Shown piece after piece: positions 1-7,223 of a stretch of 64,000 bases of DNA; position 1 is the stretch's first letter; the number at the start of each line of letters is the position of its first letter. The notes below the pieces were generated by a model. It made no database searches. It was not told the DNA's origin and saw nothing but the letters and a program-made list of their open reading frames with translations. The DNA comes from Pedobacter frigoris. GTDB lineage: Bacteria > Bacteroidota > Bacteroidia > Sphingobacteriales > Sphingobacteriaceae. Made by a program: the position numbers and the translations under genes. Where the stretch lies: assembly GCF_005116445.1 (NCBI RefSeq), contig NZ_SWBQ01000003.1, positions 434,001 through 498,000 on the forward strand, read 5' to 3'.

Positions 1-222
1 CTCTATAAATTGGACAAAAAGGAAATTTATGCACTTATGGTGCCTGACCAGACCGGAAGAACAACAACCTATGAACTGAATTTAGGTACGGCAAAACAAG
101 CGGTTATTCATTCACTGCAAATTGGGAAAGACGAAATGAGTTCTAAAACGGTCAATACTGTAAATGGCAAACTGAAAATCGAGGTTACTGAAACTCCTGT
201 ATTTGTAGAAAAGGTTTTGTAA
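1..222 (+). CDS. C-terminal end of a probable glycoside hydrolase (partial)
   Basis: The reading frame is open from the first base of the window to a TAA at 220-222, so only the last 73 residues of a longer protein are seen. The fragment reads as alternating beta strands and ends with VTETPVFVE, a kind of ending often found in the C-terminal beta-sandwich of secreted glycoside hydrolases. A TTG at base 10 could be taken for a start, but there is no reason to prefer it over entry from upstream. No catalytic residues lie in this part, so the family cannot be fixed. The GH43-like enzyme just downstream fits a carbohydrate-active context. The glycosidase assignment is an inference from the tail alone. 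Confidence 0.55.
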   Translation, partial: LYKLDKKEIYALMVPDQTGRTTTYELNLGTAKQAVIHSLQIGKDEMSSKTVNTVNGKLKIEVTETPVFVEKVL

Positions 223-235
223 TTTATACAATTGC

Positions 236-243
236 TATCTTTG
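236..243 (+). promoter_or_regulatory. -7 box TATCTTTG before the AAA+ gene
   Basis: TATCTTTG matches the Bacteroidota -7 consensus TAnnTTTG and lies 21 bases before the ATG at 265. The nearest upstream TTTG is only about 16 bases away, shorter than the usual 19-21, so the -33 element is weak. It probably drives the ATPase and, by overlap, the GH43-like gene. Confidence 0.45.
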
Positions 244-264
244 CTACATTAACAGCATGTATCA

Positions 265-987
265 ATGAATATATACGATCTGATCATCAACGATAAAGAA
301 GTTGTGACCCTGGCTGATGTTTTTCTGACTAATGACAATCAGAATGGCATCGAACAGCTTATCAAGGAACATAAATATGTGAATGAGCTCCATAAATATG
401 GACTGCCCGTAAACAATAAAATCCTATTGTATGGTAATTCCGGTTGCGGTAAAACTACTACTGCAAAGGCGATTGCAAATGCGCTCGACAAGAAGATCAT
501 CATCCTGAACCTGAGCAATGTAGTATGCTCCAGGATAGGAGAAACTTCACAGAACGTGAAGATGGTTTTTGATAAGGCAGGTAAAGAAAAAGCTATACTT
601 TTCCTGGATGAATTTGACCAGATCGGTAAAGAAAGGGACAATGAGGACGGTGACGTCGGAGAAATGAGGAGACTGGTCAATACAATTATCCAGCTCATCG
701 ATTATTACCCTAAAGAGGCTTTGCTGATCTGCGCGACCAACCATCCGGAGATTATTGACGTTGCATTAACAAGGAGATTCCAGCTACGGATTGGTTTTGA
801 AATGCCCGGTTCAATTGTATTGGATTCGTACTACGACAAATTACTGGCTCATTTTCCGGAGCACATGCAAAACATAGAACGGAAATACGATATTTCCTTT
901 GCAGAGGCCAAAGACTATGCCTATACAGTGGTTAAGTCACTGTTGATTGATGAATTAGACAAACAAGTTAACCCAGCTATCCTATGA
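265..987 (+). CDS. AAA+ family ATPase, single domain
   Basis: This 240-residue protein is essentially one AAA+ core. Walker A is GNSGCGKT at about residues 57-64, Walker B is ILFLDEFD at 111-118, sensor 1 is around CATNH at 156-160, and a TRRF arginine pair follows at 169-172. There is no N-terminal substrate domain beyond about 45 residues and no fused protease, so it resembles the short ATPases related to the FtsH/Cdc48 core that act with a separate partner. In Bacteroidota such ATPases are often next to an S8 peptidase gene; none is seen here. Its stop overlaps the start of the GH43-like gene (ATGATGA), which implies translational coupling with an unrelated enzyme. The ATPase call is secure; the role is unknown. 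Confidence 0.9.
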   Translation: MNIYDLIINDKEVVTLADVFLTNDNQNGIEQLIKEHKYVNELHKYGLPVNNKILLYGNSGCGKTTTAKAIANALDKKIIILNLSNVVCSRIGETSQNVKMVFDKAGKEKAILFLDEFDQIGKERDNEDGDVGEMRRLVNTIIQLIDYYPKEALLICATNHPEIIDVALTRRFQLRIGFEMPGSIVLDSYYDKLLAHFPEHMQNIERKYDISFAEAKDYAYTVVKSLLIDELDKQVNPAIL

Positions 988-2045
988 TGAACAAAATCTT
1001 TTGGATCATTTTCCTAACCACCACATTTTCTGCGAAATTAAATGCACAGCAGACAGAAAAAAACAAAGTATCGGCAACATTTATAAATCCACTTCGTAAG
1101 GGAGCCGATCCATATATCACAAAAAACGACGGCAAATACTACACGATCTTCAATGAAAAAGGCGGATTTGCAGTTACAGAATCCAGATACCTGACCAAAT
1201 TTGAAAAGAAGGAAGTTGTATGGACTCCACCTCAGGACAAATGGAACAGCTACAATCTTTGGGCGCCAGAGATTCATTATATAGACGGCAAATGGTACAT
1301 CTACTATGCGGGCTCTGTTCATAAAGGCACACCTTTTTATGCGCAAAGAGCTGGAGTACTGGAAAGTGACAGTCCATTTGGACCATATACCGATAAAGGA
1401 AAATTGTACACCGGTGACGACCCTCAGCAAAAGAAGGACAATTGCTGGGCCATTGACATGACCGTACTGGAACTTAAAGGTAAAAAATATGCGATCTGGT
1501 CTGGCTGGGAGACACTCCATGATCATCACGATGTAGATCAGATTTTATATATCGCAGAGATGAAAAATCCCTGGACACTCGGAAAACGTGTTTTATTGTC
1601 CAGGCCAGAACGCGATTGGGAAAAGGGCGACCACATTGTGTTACAGGAAGGCCCGCAGATCTTGAAACGCAACGATGATGTATTCATCATTTACTCTACA
1701 CGCGGCTCATGGAGCGAGCATTATAAATTAGGTCTGCTTCGCCTGGAAAATGGAAAAGATCCATTAAACCCAATTTCATGGGTCAAATCAGCTAAGCCTG
1801 TATTTCAGGGTACTCCTACTGTCCATGGCCTTGGCCATGCGAGCATGACTACTTCGCCTGACGACCGCGAATACTGGATCTATTACCATTCTAAGGCTGC
1901 ACTGGAAGGGGGCTGGGACAACAGAGAGGTCTACCTGCAACAATTTACTTTCGGCAAAGATGGCAACCCGATATTCGGCATACCTAATGGTCGTGGCGAA
2001 ATGAAGCGGCCTTCAGGAGAGGTAAAGCTTGAGCGGGCTCTTTAA
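984..2045 (+). CDS. Glycoside hydrolase family 43-like exported enzyme
   Basis: The 353-residue protein begins with a signal peptide ending near residue 21 (KLNAQQ), so it is periplasmic or surface-exposed. The sequence follows the five-bladed GH43 pattern: Asp42 in ADPYI as the likely base, WAPEIHYIDGKWYIYY as the blade signature, Asp158 in WAIDMT as the pKa modulator, and Glu222 in QEGPQI as the likely acid. Family members cleave arabinan, xylan side chains or beta-galactosides; the substrate cannot be read from sequence. Either ATG of the MM pair at 984 or 987 could be the start, and the first overlaps the ATPase stop. There is no C-terminal carbohydrate-binding module. It ends six bases from a convergent DUF6266 gene. 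Confidence 0.88.
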   Translation: MMNKIFWIIFLTTTFSAKLNAQQTEKNKVSATFINPLRKGADPYITKNDGKYYTIFNEKGGFAVTESRYLTKFEKKEVVWTPPQDKWNSYNLWAPEIHYIDGKWYIYYAGSVHKGTPFYAQRAGVLESDSPFGPYTDKGKLYTGDDPQQKKDNCWAIDMTVLELKGKKYAIWSGWETLHDHHDVDQILYIAEMKNPWTLGKRVLLSRPERDWEKGDHIVLQEGPQILKRNDDVFIIYSTRGSWSEHYKLGLLRLENGKDPLNPISWVKSAKPVFQGTPTVHGLGHASMTTSPDDREYWIYYHSKAALEGGWDNREVYLQQFTFGKDGNPIFGIPNGRGEMKRPSGEVKLERAL

Positions 2046-2051
2046 GAAAGG

Positions 2052-2693
2052 TCAGGCCACTGGTATCGCCTGACCTACATATACACTCGTACTTACCCCA
2101 TCTCCCGCAGCATTTACATACTGCATCCAGATGTGCACATCATCCCCAATGTGCTTCTTTGGCAACTTGAGGTTTACTTCCGGAGCCTCACGAACAGTTA
2201 CATCTTTAAACATTACAAACGTGTTTTTAACCGTATTGTACACAATGAAAGTAGCCTTATCATTGGGTTTAGAAAAAGCTGTTTCAGGCCCATTCTCCCA
2301 TTTGATGTGCAATATCCCATCTATGAGGCAGATCAACTCCCTGATCAAAGAAATCAGTAGCTCACCCCTGCTAAACACTGCCTTCGGAAAATCAATCGCA
2401 TAATCAGACCCTTCACCAGTAAGCGCTTCTTTTAGATGATACGACACGCAGCCGTTCATAGGCGTCTTGCTTCCTGTAAAAAACTGGAAACCGATCCAAA
2501 TGATTTCCCTTAATGGCTTTAGCCAGCCATTTACCAATGCAAATTTCAATCGTTGAAGAATTTGTTTTTCCGTAGGATTATCAGTGTAATCCGCCAGACT
2601 ACGAAAATAATCAATACCCCGCCAGCTTGCGGCTACCACATTCCCGACTTTGCCCCTTACAGGCCCGTTTATTCCATTTTTATACCTTGCCAT
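2052..2693 (-). CDS. DUF6266 family protein (full length)
   Basis: This 213-residue protein has the usual N-terminal signature of DUF6266: a short basic start (MARYKNGINGP) followed by GKVGNVV, a tryptophan, and YFRSLADYTDNPT. The C-terminal half is predicted beta strand and ends in SVYVGQAIPVA. It has no signal peptide or membrane segment and no recognisable catalytic motif. DUF6266 proteins are common in Pedobacter and relatives, often in several copies, and have no established function. Here it lies downstream of the endolysin-like and holin-like genes on the same strand, and a second, shortened copy lies at 4900-5292. Family membership is recognised from memory of the signature; function is unknown. 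Confidence 0.82.
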   Translation of the reverse strand: MARYKNGINGPVRGKVGNVVAASWRGIDYFRSLADYTDNPTEKQILQRLKFALVNGWLKPLREIIWIGFQFFTGSKTPMNGCVSYHLKEALTGEGSDYAIDFPKAVFSRGELLISLIRELICLIDGILHIKWENGPETAFSKPNDKATFIVYNTVKNTFVMFKDVTVREAPEVNLKLPKKHIGDDVHIWMQYVNAAGDGVSTSVYVGQAIPVA

Positions 2694-2713
2694 TTTTCTT
2701 CTATTTTATTTTT

Positions 2714-2745
2714 TTGTCATCCAGAGGGAACCGAAGGATCTCAAT
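2714..2745. repeat. Short dispersed repeat, GTCATCC...GGATCT type
   Basis: The stretch from TTGTCATCC to GAAGGATCT resembles the dispersed GTCATCC(n)AAGGATCT repeats common in Bacteroidota intergenic DNA. It overlaps the extreme 3' end of the endolysin-like gene. Related repeats lie inside that gene and at 8.7 kb. Confidence 0.5.
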
Positions 2746-3451
2746 TCAACCAATCTGCATACTTACTAATCGTCCTCTTGTGTCTTAACCTTCGAAAGAC
2801 TCCGTTTCCTTCCCTACCCCCATCCGATCCCGTATTACCCTCAATCGTCTGAATGTATTTTCCTCTCTCCATCTCCACAAAACCAACATGTGCTATCCTT
2901 TTCAAATCCGGAAAATAAATCCCAAACACTAAGCCTCTTTTGTCATCCCGCCATTTTTTGTCATTGCGAGGAGCATTTCGCGACGTGGCAATCGCTACCA
3001 CCCTATCCTTTGGAAACAATGCCGGCGACCAAGCCGTCTTCGGCTCCTTATACCCCGCCTTCCAAAAACAAAAGAAGACAAAACTCGCGCACAACGCATT
3101 ACCTTTCGGAAGCCCCGTATACCTCAAATACTGCTCTACCCTAGCACCATCATTCTTCCCTGTCGCCTCCTTTACACCAATCGCCGCCCTGGCAATCTTT
3201 AATAGGTTGTCGTCATATCGAGGATACGAGAACCGAGCCCTTCGCGAACTCACCGCAGGTAAATCTTTTAAACTATGCCTAACCAAGAACCGAGCTTGCG
3301 AGCTCAACGAGCCAAAAACACCATAGAAACTACGAGTTAGATCTCTCCCTGCGGTTCGAGATGACGGGGCTGCTACATCCCTACCAACAGTGAAACCACT
3401 GCCCATACCAACAGCACAAACGATGCAAAATAAAAACCTAACTGCCTGCAT
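2741..3451 (-). CDS. CHAP/amidase-type endolysin-like protein with in-frame repeat insertions
   Basis: The 236-residue protein has an N-terminal hydrophobic segment (residues 1-23) and a core from about residue 82 resembling NlpC/P60-CHAP-like peptidoglycan amidases: GVKEATGKNDG, likely nucleophile Cys121 in LCASFVFFC, likely His188 in IAHVGFVE, and EGNTG near 204-208. Two stretches look foreign. Residues 24-80 are encoded by a palindromic repeat (3209-3368), and residues 151-166 by a second repeat (2940-2993). Both keep the frame open. The start overlaps the upstream holin-like gene by 79 bases; no later ATG lies ahead of the core, so the overlapping start or a non-ATG start must be used. 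It probably cleaves peptidoglycan if the insertions are tolerated. Confidence 0.7.
   Translation of the reverse strand: MQAVRFLFCIVCAVGMGSGFTVGRDVAAPSSRTAGRDLTRSFYGVFGSLSSQARFLVRHSLKDLPAVSSRRARFSYPRYDDNLLKIARAAIGVKEATGKNDGARVEQYLRYTGLPKGNALCASFVFFCFWKAGYKEPKTAWSPALFPKDRVVAIATSRNAPRNDKKWRDDKRGLVFGIYFPDLKRIAHVGFVEMERGKYIQTIEGNTGSDGGREGNGVFRRLRHKRTISKYADWLN
2940..2993. repeat. Palindromic dispersed repeat inside a coding region
   Basis: The sequence contains TCATTGCGAGGAGC followed by TTCGCGACGTGGCAATC, so ATTGC at one side pairs with GCAAT at the other. This is the widespread CATTGCGAGGA...GCAATC class of bacterial dispersed repeat. It encodes residues of about VVAIATSRNAPRND on the minus strand within the endolysin-like gene, without a frameshift. 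Confidence 0.65.
3209..3368. repeat. 160-bp inverted-repeat element inside a coding region
   Basis: The left end starts GTCGTCATATCGAGG and later has CACCGCAGGTAAATCT. The right end, read on the other strand, starts GTCATCTCGAACCGCAGGG and has AGATCT. The two ends are therefore imperfect inverted repeats around a centre near 3290. The element lies between the hydrophobic N-terminus and the catalytic core of the endolysin-like gene and is translated in frame. Confidence 0.6.
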
Positions 3452-3762
3452 ATATTCATCTCTTTAAATTGTAAAACCATATTTTCAAACTCCGGCAATC
3501 CCATTGCCACCCATGCTCTTTGAAGCAACCACCAGCACAAAGCCACTATCACCATAAAACTGGTCAGGTTCATCAACAACAACGGCATTGTGCTTTTCAC
3601 GATAAAAGCAACCGTCCCCGCCTCATCATCAAACCACCCATGCATGCCCATCAAAACCATCAAAAGCACCCCAACCATTGCATGCTCCTTCTTTACATGA
3701 GCCATAAAACCCCAGGCGTACTCACGCCTTATATCATTCCTATTTAAACTGATCACATTCAT
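3373..3762 (-). CDS. Small membrane protein, holin-like
   Basis: The 129-residue protein has hydrophobic segments at about residues 28-42, 56-80 and 108-128, enough for three membrane spans, with short charged loops. It has no enzyme motif. Its gene overlaps the start of the endolysin-like gene by 79 bases, and that order (small multi-span membrane protein followed by peptidoglycan hydrolase) is the arrangement of phage holin-endolysin pairs. The holin idea comes from topology and position, not from a recognised family signature. It could equally be an ordinary small membrane protein that travels with DUF6266 genes. Confidence 0.6.
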   Translation of the reverse strand: MNVISLNRNDIRREYAWGFMAHVKKEHAMVGVLLMVLMGMHGWFDDEAGTVAFIVKSTMPLLLMNLTSFMVIVALCWWLLQRAWVAMGLPEFENMVLQFKEMNICRQLGFYFASFVLLVWAVVSLLVGM

Positions 3763-3855
3763 AATTTTCCTTTTTTTAATTATTTCTTTTTCATTTCAAC
3801 CACTCAATACCCCTTTTTGAAGAAGTTCGCCTATAAACATTATTGTAGAATTATT

Positions 3856-4657
3856 ATGAAAACAACGAACCAACTTATTACCATACAAAACACACAAATT
3901 GCTATTATTCAAAATGACGGAACAGATTATATTTCCCTCACAGACATGCTTAAAGCAAAGGATGGCAGCTTCTTCATTGAGCACTGGCTTAGAAATAGAA
4001 ATACTGTTGAGTTTCTTTCTATTTGGGAAAGAATTTACAACCCAAATTTTAATTACGTCGAATTCGACGTAATTAAAAGTCAAGCTGGACTGAACAGTTT
4101 TAAAATCAGTGTAAAAGAATGGTCAGAGAAGACTAACGCAATTGGCCTCATCGCAAAAACCGGAAGATATGGTGGTACTTATGCACATTCCGACATAGAT
4201 CAGTGCAGAATTTAAGCTATACTTCATAAGAGAATTCCAACGGCTAAAAGCAGAAGAAAACCAGTCCAAGAAACTCGATTGGAATTTGCAACGTACACTT
4301 TCAAAAATCAATTACAAAATCCATACAGATGCAATCGGGGATATGCTCATTCCCTCGACGCTGAGCGTACAACAAAGAAGTTTTATATATGCTGATGAAG
4401 CAGACTTATTGAATGTAGCATTATTTGGAAAGACAGCCAAACAATGGCGCGATGAAAATCCATCTGCTAAAGGTAATATTAGAGATTTAGCAACAATGGA
4501 ACAACTCATTGTCCTCTCAAATATGGAAAGTGTAAATGCAGTTCTAATTACTAATGAGTTACCACAATCTCAGCGCCTACAGCAACTAAACGAGATTGCA
4601 ATTCTGCAAATGCGCTCACTGCTAAATAACCCAACTGTAAAAAAGCTGGATAAATAA
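3856..4657 (+). pseudogene. KilA-N domain protein, frameshifted
   Basis: The first part, from the ATG at 3856, has the KilA-N pattern: DYISLTDMLKAKDG, then IEHWLRNRNTVEFL and TGRYGGTYAHSDI near residue 110. It then reads out of frame to a stop at 4213-4215. The next frame picks up at about 4205 with AEFKLYFIREFQRLKAEE and runs to 4657 with QWRDENPSAKGNIRD. Joining the two parts gives a normal family member except for roughly eight missing residues, so a small deletion at about 4199-4206 caused a shift of one frame. KilA-N proteins are DNA-binding proteins of phages and mobile DNA. An upstream ATG at 3817 is possible but adds residues not expected in the family. An assembly error cannot be excluded. 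Confidence 0.8.
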
Positions 4658-4777
4658 CTCTACAATAATGTCAAAGAACATTCTTCTTCCGAGACGACAC
4701 GAACCAAGGCTGACCTTAAACTAGCTTGTGAAAGCTATGCACTTAATGTTGCCTGTGGTTCAGACTCGGTCGGGCAG

Positions 4778-4904
4778 CTTAGTTCGCTAGCAGAAAAAGA
4801 CAGGTACCTCCGAGCGGGCATAGCACTTATTTGAGCTATGACAGTAGCGAAATTCATTGCAGCCCGCGAGGAGTGTACATGTCTTTTTCTGCTAGCGAAC
4901 TAAG
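4778..4904. repeat. 127-bp stem-loop element with 30-bp inverted arms
   Basis: The arms 4778-4807 and 4875-4904 are inverted copies matching at 29 of 30 positions; each contains TTCGCTAGCAGAAAAAGAC or its complement. The interior also pairs in part: CTCCGAGCGGGC against GCCCGCGAGGAG, and ATAGC against GCTAT. The right arm contains the TAG stop codon of the shortened DUF6266 gene. The size and terminal repeats suit a small non-autonomous mobile element or a large RNA hairpin ending that gene. No other copy lies in this window. Confidence 0.8.
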
Positions 4905-5292
4905 CCACTACGGTAACCATGCCGACATAAGCACTATCGCTCGCCAGTTTATTGTCAGCACTAAAAAACGCAAGCCATTCCGGATAATCAATCGAAAACA
5001 ACGGCGCTACCCCCGTTACCGCATTCTTCAAGTGATAAGAAGTTGCCATATTCATGGCCGTAGCACCTTTCTTCACTTTACTCGAATACCCGATGTTGAT
5101 GATCGGTTTCAGGTCAGCAAGAAACTGCGTGACCAACGCCATTTTACTGCGCACATTCAGCTGTGCTGTGGTCGGATTGTCCACATAATCACCAAGACTA
5201 CGCAGATAATGCACTCCATTCCAGATTGAACCAACTACTGTTCCGACCTTACCCATGAAGGGGGCCAGTATACCTTTATTGTACTTTCCCAT
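4900..5292 (-). CDS. DUF6266 family protein, internally shortened
   Basis: The 130-residue protein shows the DUF6266 start (MGKYNKGILAPF, GKVGTVVG, HYLRSLGDYVDNPT) and carries the family pattern through SYHLKNAVTG and FSIDYPE. It then jumps to an ending, DSAYVGMVTVVA, that resembles the C-terminus of the full-length copy at 2052-2693. About 80 residues of the middle and C-terminal beta region are therefore missing, compared with 213 residues in the other copy. No frameshift is needed, so an in-frame deletion is the simplest reading. Its stop codon lies inside the 127-bp stem-loop element. Whether the shortened protein folds is unknown. Confidence 0.75.
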   Translation of the reverse strand: MGKYNKGILAPFMGKVGTVVGSIWNGVHYLRSLGDYVDNPTTAQLNVRSKMALVTQFLADLKPIINIGYSSKVKKGATAMNMATSYHLKNAVTGVAPLFSIDYPEWLAFFSADNKLASDSAYVGMVTVVA

Positions 5293-5362
5293 ATTTTAAA
5301 AATTTTATGGGTTCATTGACATTCGCAACCTTTTATCCTGTGGTTAGCGACGATAAAACAGT

Positions 5363-5394
5363 CCGCTTTTCGCGGTTTTCCGACCTGTCGGGAA
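5363..5394 (-). terminator. Two adjacent hairpins after the 5397-5654 gene
   Basis: CCGCTTTTCGCGG (5363-5375) and TTCCGACCTGTCGGGAA (5378-5394) each form a short GC-rich stem. On the minus strand they follow the small gene ending at 5397 and are followed by TGTTTTATC. Termination is plausible but the U-tract is weak. Confidence 0.4.
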
Positions 5395-5396
5395 TT

Positions 5397-5654
5397 TTAC
5401 CTCCAGAAATTATACCGTGGCAACCGGCCGATAAATCCGTTTACCGCATTACGAAACTCTGCTACGCTCCTCTGCCAGTCAAATGATGTTTCCAGTGGCT
5501 CATTAAACCCAAACTTCTGAAACCATAGCTCCAAAGCAACCAGACCTTTCCCAAACCTGCAGGCCAGTACCCATTCCAGTCCCGAATCATTCCCAAGTTT
5601 GTACCGGCAGTCCTGTCCGGCTCCACTACAAATTGCCTGCTCCAGCTGTTTCAT
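5397..5654 (-). CDS. Hypothetical protein, 85 residues
   Basis: A short frame with ATG at 5654 and stop at 5397, starting 22 bases after the end of the 480-residue exported protein on the same strand. It has no signal peptide or membrane segment and contains two cysteines near the N-terminus and several tryptophans. I recognise no family. Its position as a possible downstream partner and the paired hairpins after it are the only support; it could be a chance open frame. Confidence 0.4.
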   Translation of the reverse strand: MKQLEQAICSGAGQDCRYKLGNDSGLEWVLACRFGKGLVALELWFQKFGFNEPLETSFDWQRSVAEFRNAVNGFIGRLPRYNFWR

Positions 5655-5676
5655 ATTCCTAACAAAACCCAGCGCA

Positions 5677-7119
5677 TTAAAATTTGATGTTCAGACCTAA
5701 CATCGGCGCTTTGCTTAAAGGGCTGTACAATGGAAAAACATTGGCTTGCAAATTCATCCCCTTTATATTTTTTAGCCCTTCAATTGCTTCCTTATATTTC
5801 TTTTTAGAAGACAATGGAGGTATGGTCATCTTCGCTATAATTGCAGACAAGAGAGAAACACCACCTGCACCTGCCAATATATAAGTTGCCATCCCCGCAT
5901 CATCACCATACTTAGTCACCAATTGATTTTTGAAAAGCAAGGGTACCGCCGCAGCTGCTCCCCCCAGCATCATATAAGCATAAGTCCGGTTCGTTTTTAT
6001 ATCAAACTTATACAGATCTATGTCACTTTTATATCTGGCCTCTTCTGCTTTGTAAATTGTGCTGAGGATGTTAAGGGTTGCTTTCGTACGGTACTGCTGA
6101 TGCATTTTATTAACCAATTCCATCGCAGTTTCTTTTTTCCCTGTTTTTAAATAACCATAATAGGTATTCTGGAGAGCAGCAGAGTCTCCTTTTAATGCCT
6201 TAGCCAAATTGTCTTTTATCAGCTCCTGGCCCAGCTCAAATTCCTTAACTGCTACCCGTTGGGCATATTCTCTTTCTTTTTGTTCTCTTGCCAGCCTTTC
6301 AGGTGAGGGTGCAAACAAATTATAAACCCCGGTCGCTAAATCCTGATATGCCTTTTCTTCAGCGTATCTTTTTGCAGCTGCTGCTGCAAACATGTTGTTG
6401 TGAACTGTGACATCGCTGGAAGAAGAAGCACTGCTTTCGGCAGAGCCTTTTTCAGACGATGCTCCAGATGAGCTTGACTCACTACCAGAGGACGAAGAAT
6501 CCGACATTTTCAACCCCAACTCTGTAACTTCGGAATTGGCCTTCCCTTTAGACGCTGTTGTTATTGCTTTTTTCCCACCACCTGTTATTTCTTTTTCTAT
6601 AGCATTACGATATTCGGCATCAATCATATAACTCCCCGCCTTTATAGAAACATTTTTTATTGACAATGCTCCGCTATTAAACAATTTGAAACCCTTATCC
6701 CTTACAGCCTGCTTATATCCTTCTGCATTATCCAGCCCCTGTAATTGTGCCCATCCGATATTACTCCTTGTTGTCATCTTTTTTACAAAAGAACTATTAA
6801 CATATAAGTCAAAAGATACAGTGCCAACACTTATATTCTGTTTCAATTTCGATAAGACATGAGCGGGGATTTCTGACGCCGGAATTTCCCGTTGTCTAAT
6901 TTTCACGCTATTAACATTAATACTATAAACTGTTTCATAAAATGCAACCCCACCTACAGATGTACTGCCTTTTATACCTATATTGAAATCTACATCAATA
7001 CCGTCCCAACTATTTTCGGGTGTAGTTCTATAAGGAAGTTTTCCGGAAAAATCAACCTGGGCTTTTACCATAAAAGCCATACCAATAGATAGTAAGGTCG
7101 TAAGTAATATTTTTTTCAT
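5677..7119 (-). CDS. Unrecognised exported protein with a serine-rich linker
   Basis: The 480-residue protein begins with a clear signal peptide (residues 1-20, cleaved near VKAQ). Residues 21-175 look like a beta-rich domain with aromatic residues. Residues 206-236 are mostly serine with Gly, Ala and Glu, a flexible linker. Residues 240-370 are charged and helical, possibly coiled-coil or TPR-like (ALQNTYYGYLKTGKKETAMEL). Two hydrophobic stretches follow at about 377-395 and 410-425, and the protein ends in a short beta region with a terminal Phe, as many outer-membrane proteins do. No family is recognised. It would lie in the periplasm or span a membrane. The start is fixed by the signal peptide. 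Confidence 0.8.
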   Translation of the reverse strand: MKKILLTTLLSIGMAFMVKAQVDFSGKLPYRTTPENSWDGIDVDFNIGIKGSTSVGGVAFYETVYSINVNSVKIRQREIPASEIPAHVLSKLKQNISVGTVSFDLYVNSSFVKKMTTRSNIGWAQLQGLDNAEGYKQAVRDKGFKLFNSGALSIKNVSIKAGSYMIDAEYRNAIEKEITGGGKKAITTASKGKANSEVTELGLKMSDSSSSGSESSSSGASSEKGSAESSASSSSDVTVHNNMFAAAAAKRYAEEKAYQDLATGVYNLFAPSPERLAREQKEREYAQRVAVKEFELGQELIKDNLAKALKGDSAALQNTYYGYLKTGKKETAMELVNKMHQQYRTKATLNILSTIYKAEEARYKSDIDLYKFDIKTNRTYAYMMLGGAAAAVPLLFKNQLVTKYGDDAGMATYILAGAGGVSLLSAIIAKMTIPPLSSKKKYKEAIEGLKNIKGMNLQANVFPLYSPLSKAPMLGLNIKF

Positions 7120-7162
7120 TTTCGATGTTTACGAAAACAAAATTAGAGGGAAACTACGAGGC

Positions 7163-7190
7163 AAAAAATACTCCTTTAGGAGTATTTTTT
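7163..7190 (-). terminator. Rho-independent terminator after the LuxR-type gene
   Basis: AAAAAATACTCCT and AGGAGTATTTTTT form a perfect 13-bp stem with a two-base loop. It follows the minus-strand LuxR-type gene (stop at 7224), with T-runs at both ends, and lies just upstream of the 480-residue protein start. Confidence 0.8.
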
Positions 7191-7223
7191 AAAGAAATAC
7201 GGCTAAAAACCCAAAAGGGTAAA

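Noticed and set aside
1038..1529. Long minus-strand open frame inside the GH43-like gene
   Set aside because: It lies wholly antisense to a gene with clear catalytic motifs, has cysteine-rich, low-plausibility sequence and no family pattern.
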